From Flagellimonas onchidii (lineage in GTDB: Bacteria > Bacteroidota > Bacteroidia > Flavobacteriales > Flavobacteriaceae), in contig NZ_SRXX01000004.1 of assembly GCF_004804315.1 (NCBI RefSeq), positions 124,001 to 188,000 on the forward strand: DNA of 64,000 bases, in the 5' to 3' direction. Both the position numbers and the translations under genes were made by a program. Of the stretch, positions 63,657 through 64,000 are shown in pieces (within the stretch, counting starts at the first letter, position 1; every line of letters begins with the position of its first letter). The notes under the pieces were generated by a model. It was not told where the DNA came from, searched no databases, and worked only from the letters and a program-made list of their open reading frames with translations.

Positions 63657-64000
63657 ATGGAAGAAAAACCTAGACTCTCGCGACTTACAGCTATTTTGAC
63701 CCAGTTACAATCCTCAAGGATTGTAACAGCAAAAACATTGGCTGAAAAGCATGATGTGAGTATCCGAACCATATACCGGGATATTCGCACTTTGGAAAAG
63801 TCAGGGGTTCCGATTATCACCGAAGAAGGAAAAGGGTATTCCATGATGGAAGGCTATCAATTGCCCCCGATTATGTTTACGGAAGATGAGGCCAATGCAC
63901 TGATAACCGCTGAACAATTAATCCTAAAAAATAAGGATGCCTCTTTTGTGCAACATTATTCAGAAGCCATTCTAAAAATAAAAGCGCTGCTTAAAGGTTC
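63657..64000 (+). CDS. YafY/WYL-type helix-turn-helix regulator, 3' end missing
   Basis: The frame from ATG 63657 is open to the window end (114 codons). It encodes an HTH_11/DeoR-type DNA-binding domain at about 8-60 (RLTAILTQLQSSRIVTAKTL, then SIRTIYRDIRTLEKSGVPII), followed by the GKGYSMMEGYQLPPIMFTEDEANAL linker seen in YafY-type regulators that carry a WYL domain. The WYL domain itself lies past the edge. It is divergent from the 648-aa gene across 225 bp, so it could control that operon. WYL proteins often sense small molecules or DNA. Confidence 0.85.
   Translation, partial: MEEKPRLSRLTAILTQLQSSRIVTAKTLAEKHDVSIRTIYRDIRTLEKSGVPIITEEGKGYSMMEGYQLPPIMFTEDEANALITAEQLILKNKDASFVQHYSEAILKIKALLKG

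Noticed and set aside
63545..63844. Minus-strand 99-codon frame
   Set aside because: It is antisense to the well-supported helix-turn-helix regulator beginning at 63657 and has no family resemblance.

Overview
The window reads as chromosomal DNA of a marine member of the Flavobacteriaceae (Bacteroidota), of the Muricauda/Zobellia/Maribacter type. The reasons are AT-rich coding DNA, a SusC/SusD pair, many Sec lipoproteins, bacteroidete promoter signatures (TTG plus TAnnTTTG), a degradative-type HMG-CoA reductase beside a GYDIA-type GHMP kinase, and the flavobacterial gene order CoaX / outer-membrane protein / TPR protein / LptC / CNNM-CBS protein / PpiD-like isomerase. The genus is inferred, not proven.

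Layout. 0-3 kb: the 3' part of the rod-shape genes (PBP2 cut by the window edge, then RodA), followed on the minus strand by an exported DRGH nuclease and a Tsp/Prc protease. 6-11 kb: a plus-strand run of SurE, a small membrane protein, LpxB, an NlpC/P60 lipoprotein and ComEC. 11-15 kb: a minus-strand DPP-IV peptidase and POT-type peptide importer pair. 14.8-17 kb: HMG-CoA reductase and GYDIA kinase. 17-23.8 kb: a shortened membrane AraC-type regulator, a probable tyrosine-recombinase remnant, susC/susD and a PD40 beta-propeller protein. 24-32 kb: the envelope block listed above, then tRNA-Phe.

32-40 kb is a seven-gene minus-strand catabolic cluster: cytochrome-linked sorbosone-type dehydrogenase, amidohydrolase, bile-acid/sodium-type symporter, RraA-like protein, Tat-signal RidA, Tat-signal SelA-like PLP enzyme and lipoprotein RidA. 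Almost every soluble enzyme in it has an export signal, so it looks like an envelope-located pathway. 42.7-46.8 kb is an arsenosugar biosynthesis cluster: TIGR04282-type glycosyltransferase, purine nucleoside phosphorylase, ArsM, DUF547 protein and TIGR04283-type glycosyltransferase. The radical SAM enzyme ArsS is not in the window.

46.7-53.6 kb is a minus-strand envelope block: an N-acetylmuramoyl-alanine amidase, a paralog that has lost all recognisable zinc ligands, a one-POTRA Omp85-like barrel, a lipoprotein, a GH113-like glycosidase, a beta-barrel protein and a second DUF547 protein. Divergent from it, 53.8-59.4 kb encodes an FAD oxidoreductase, a membrane 4Fe-4S protein, a MORN_2-type protein and two GT2 glycosyltransferases. 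A structured repeat-like intergenic element follows, then a minus-strand operon (unknown 648-aa protein, DUF2490 protein, MORN protein) and the start of a WYL/YafY-type regulator cut by the window end.

All functional calls are read from protein sequence by eye; no database search was run.
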